A DNA stretch of 14,643 bases from an uncultured Collinsella sp. (GTDB lineage Bacteria > Actinomycetota > Coriobacteriia > Coriobacteriales > Coriobacteriaceae), in NCBI GenBank assembly GCA_902492855.1, contig CABUMU010000046.1, positions 1 through 14,643 on the forward strand. Direction: 5' to 3'. The translations under genes were made by a program, and so were the position numbers. Below the pieces are notes generated by a model. The model was not told the DNA's origin, ran no database searches, and saw nothing but the letters and a program-made list of their open reading frames with translations. Below, piece by piece: positions 13,910-14,643 of this stretch; within the stretch, counting starts at the first letter, position 1; every line of letters starts with the position of its first letter.

Positions 13910-14643
13910 TTAGCAGGCTAAATCGCACAGAGCATCGATAGCCGTGTCGACTTCTTCGGTAGTGTTGAAATACCCAAACGAGAAGCGGACGACACCCTGG
14001 CGCTCGGTACCTAACGCGCGGTGCATGAGCGGAGCGCAATGGGCGCCGGGGCGCGTCGCAATCCCCCACCCTTGCATGAGCGCATCCGAGATCTCGGCAG
14101 AGTCGACATCTCCCACGTTAAGCGAAACGATCGCCGAGCGCGTCGGCTGGTCAAAGGCACCGTAGAGCTTAATCCCCGGAATCTCGCGCACACCGGAAAG
14201 GAAGCGATCAGCGAGTGCGCGCTCGTGGGCAGCAATCGCCTCGACCCCACCCTGGGCCGCGATATAGTCGAGGCCGGCAGAAAGTCCCGCGATACCGTGG
14301 CCGTTGAGCGTGCCCGCCTCAAGGCGCGTGGGCCACTCAAGCGGCTGCAACGCATCGAAACTGTGCACGCCCGTGCCGCCCATGGCCCACGGCGCCACGT
14401 CAATGCCCTCTGCCACGGCCAGGCCGCCGGTCCCCTGCGGACCCATGAGCCCCTTGTGGCCGGTAAAGCACACAATGTCGAGCCCCATGGCCTGCATATC
14501 GATATGCGCCGTACCGGCAGACTGCGAGGCGTCGACGATCACCAGCGCACCGGCCGCATGGGCCATGGCCGCCACGCGCGCAATGTCGACCGCGTTGCCG
14601 GTCACATTGGAGGCGTGCGTCACCACCACAGCACGCGTACCGG
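13910..14643 (-). CDS. Cysteine desulfurase / class V aminotransferase, 3' part
   Basis: The last 244 codons of a PLP-dependent enzyme of the NifS/SufS superfamily; the start lies beyond the right edge. Visible catalytic features: Asp in IVDASQSAG (pyridine-nitrogen partner), the Schiff-base lysine in FTGHKGLMGPQGTGG (codon 14453-14455), and the sulfur-carrying cysteine in RPGAHCAPLMH (codon 14036-14038). The GTRLEAGTLNG-like substrate region reads RLEAGTLNGHGIAGL. These stretches, and the C-terminal VRFSFGYFNTTEEVD, resemble the 'cysteine desulfurase family protein' group TIGR01977 more than IscS. Such enzymes take sulfur, or in some cases selenium, from cysteine or selenocysteine. The exact acceptor is unknown. 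A strong terminator follows. Confidence 0.85.
   Translation of the reverse strand, partial: GTRAVVVTHASNVTGNAVDIARVAAMAHAAGALVIVDASQSAGTAHIDMQAMGLDIVCFTGHKGLMGPQGTGGLAVAEGIDVAPWAMGGTGVHSFDALQPLEWPTRLEAGTLNGHGIAGLSAGLDYIAAQGGVEAIAAHERALADRFLSGVREIPGIKLYGAFDQPTRSAIVSLNVGDVDSAEISDALMQGWGIATRPGAHCAPLMHRALGTERQGVVRFSFGYFNTTEEVDTAIDALCDLAC

Overview
The window looks like chromosome from a GC-rich anaerobic gut actinobacterium of the class Coriobacteriia. Collinsella is my best guess, from codon usage, a hyf-type formate hydrogenlyase and the style of the accessory genes. I could not run a search, so the taxon is an inference.

Layout. (1) Positions 1-9530, all minus strand, read right to left as hydN - fdhF - hyfA - hyfB - hyfC - hyfD - hyfE - hyfF, with hyfF cut by the left edge. 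This is the electron-input half and the membrane arm of a hydrogenase-4 / formate hydrogenlyase-2 complex. FdhF oxidises formate with a selenocysteine at residue 140, encoded by an in-frame TGA with a bacterial SECIS hairpin just after it. HydN and HyfA carry electrons through four [4Fe-4S] clusters each. HyfB, C, D, E and F form the ion-translocating membrane module related to complex I. The catalytic [NiFe] subunits (HyfG-I) should follow beyond the left edge. A long hairpin with a U-rich tail sits between fdhF and hyfA. (2) Positions 9531-9958 are an AT-richer divergent intergenic region with alternative-pairing structures in the hydN leader, a strong palindrome, and three direct repeats at a 42/84-bp spacing upstream of the next operon. 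(3) Positions 9959-10751 (+) are a RelB/DinJ-like antitoxin overlapping a PIN-domain protein whose active site looks damaged. (4) Positions 11007-12014 (+) hold one AbiEi-like protein with a PD-(D/E)XK-like C-terminus. It lies between two 67-bp palindromic hairpins that share identical 22-nt arms and equal 23-nt loops of different sequence. (5) Positions 12177-12463 (minus) are a tRNA-Pro / tRNA-Gly operon with a near-consensus promoter and a terminator. (6) Positions 12475-14643 (minus) are brnQ, a terminator, and the 3' part of a class V aminotransferase / cysteine desulfurase.

How it fits together: the left 9.5 kb is one energy-conserving H2-evolving system. The 9.5-12.2 kb stretch is an accessory island (a toxin-antitoxin-like pair, a nuclease-like singleton and repeated palindromes). 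The right end is housekeeping. The least explained elements are the paired 67-bp hairpins, the PIN protein that appears to have lost two of its four acidic residues, and the switch-like leader of hydN.
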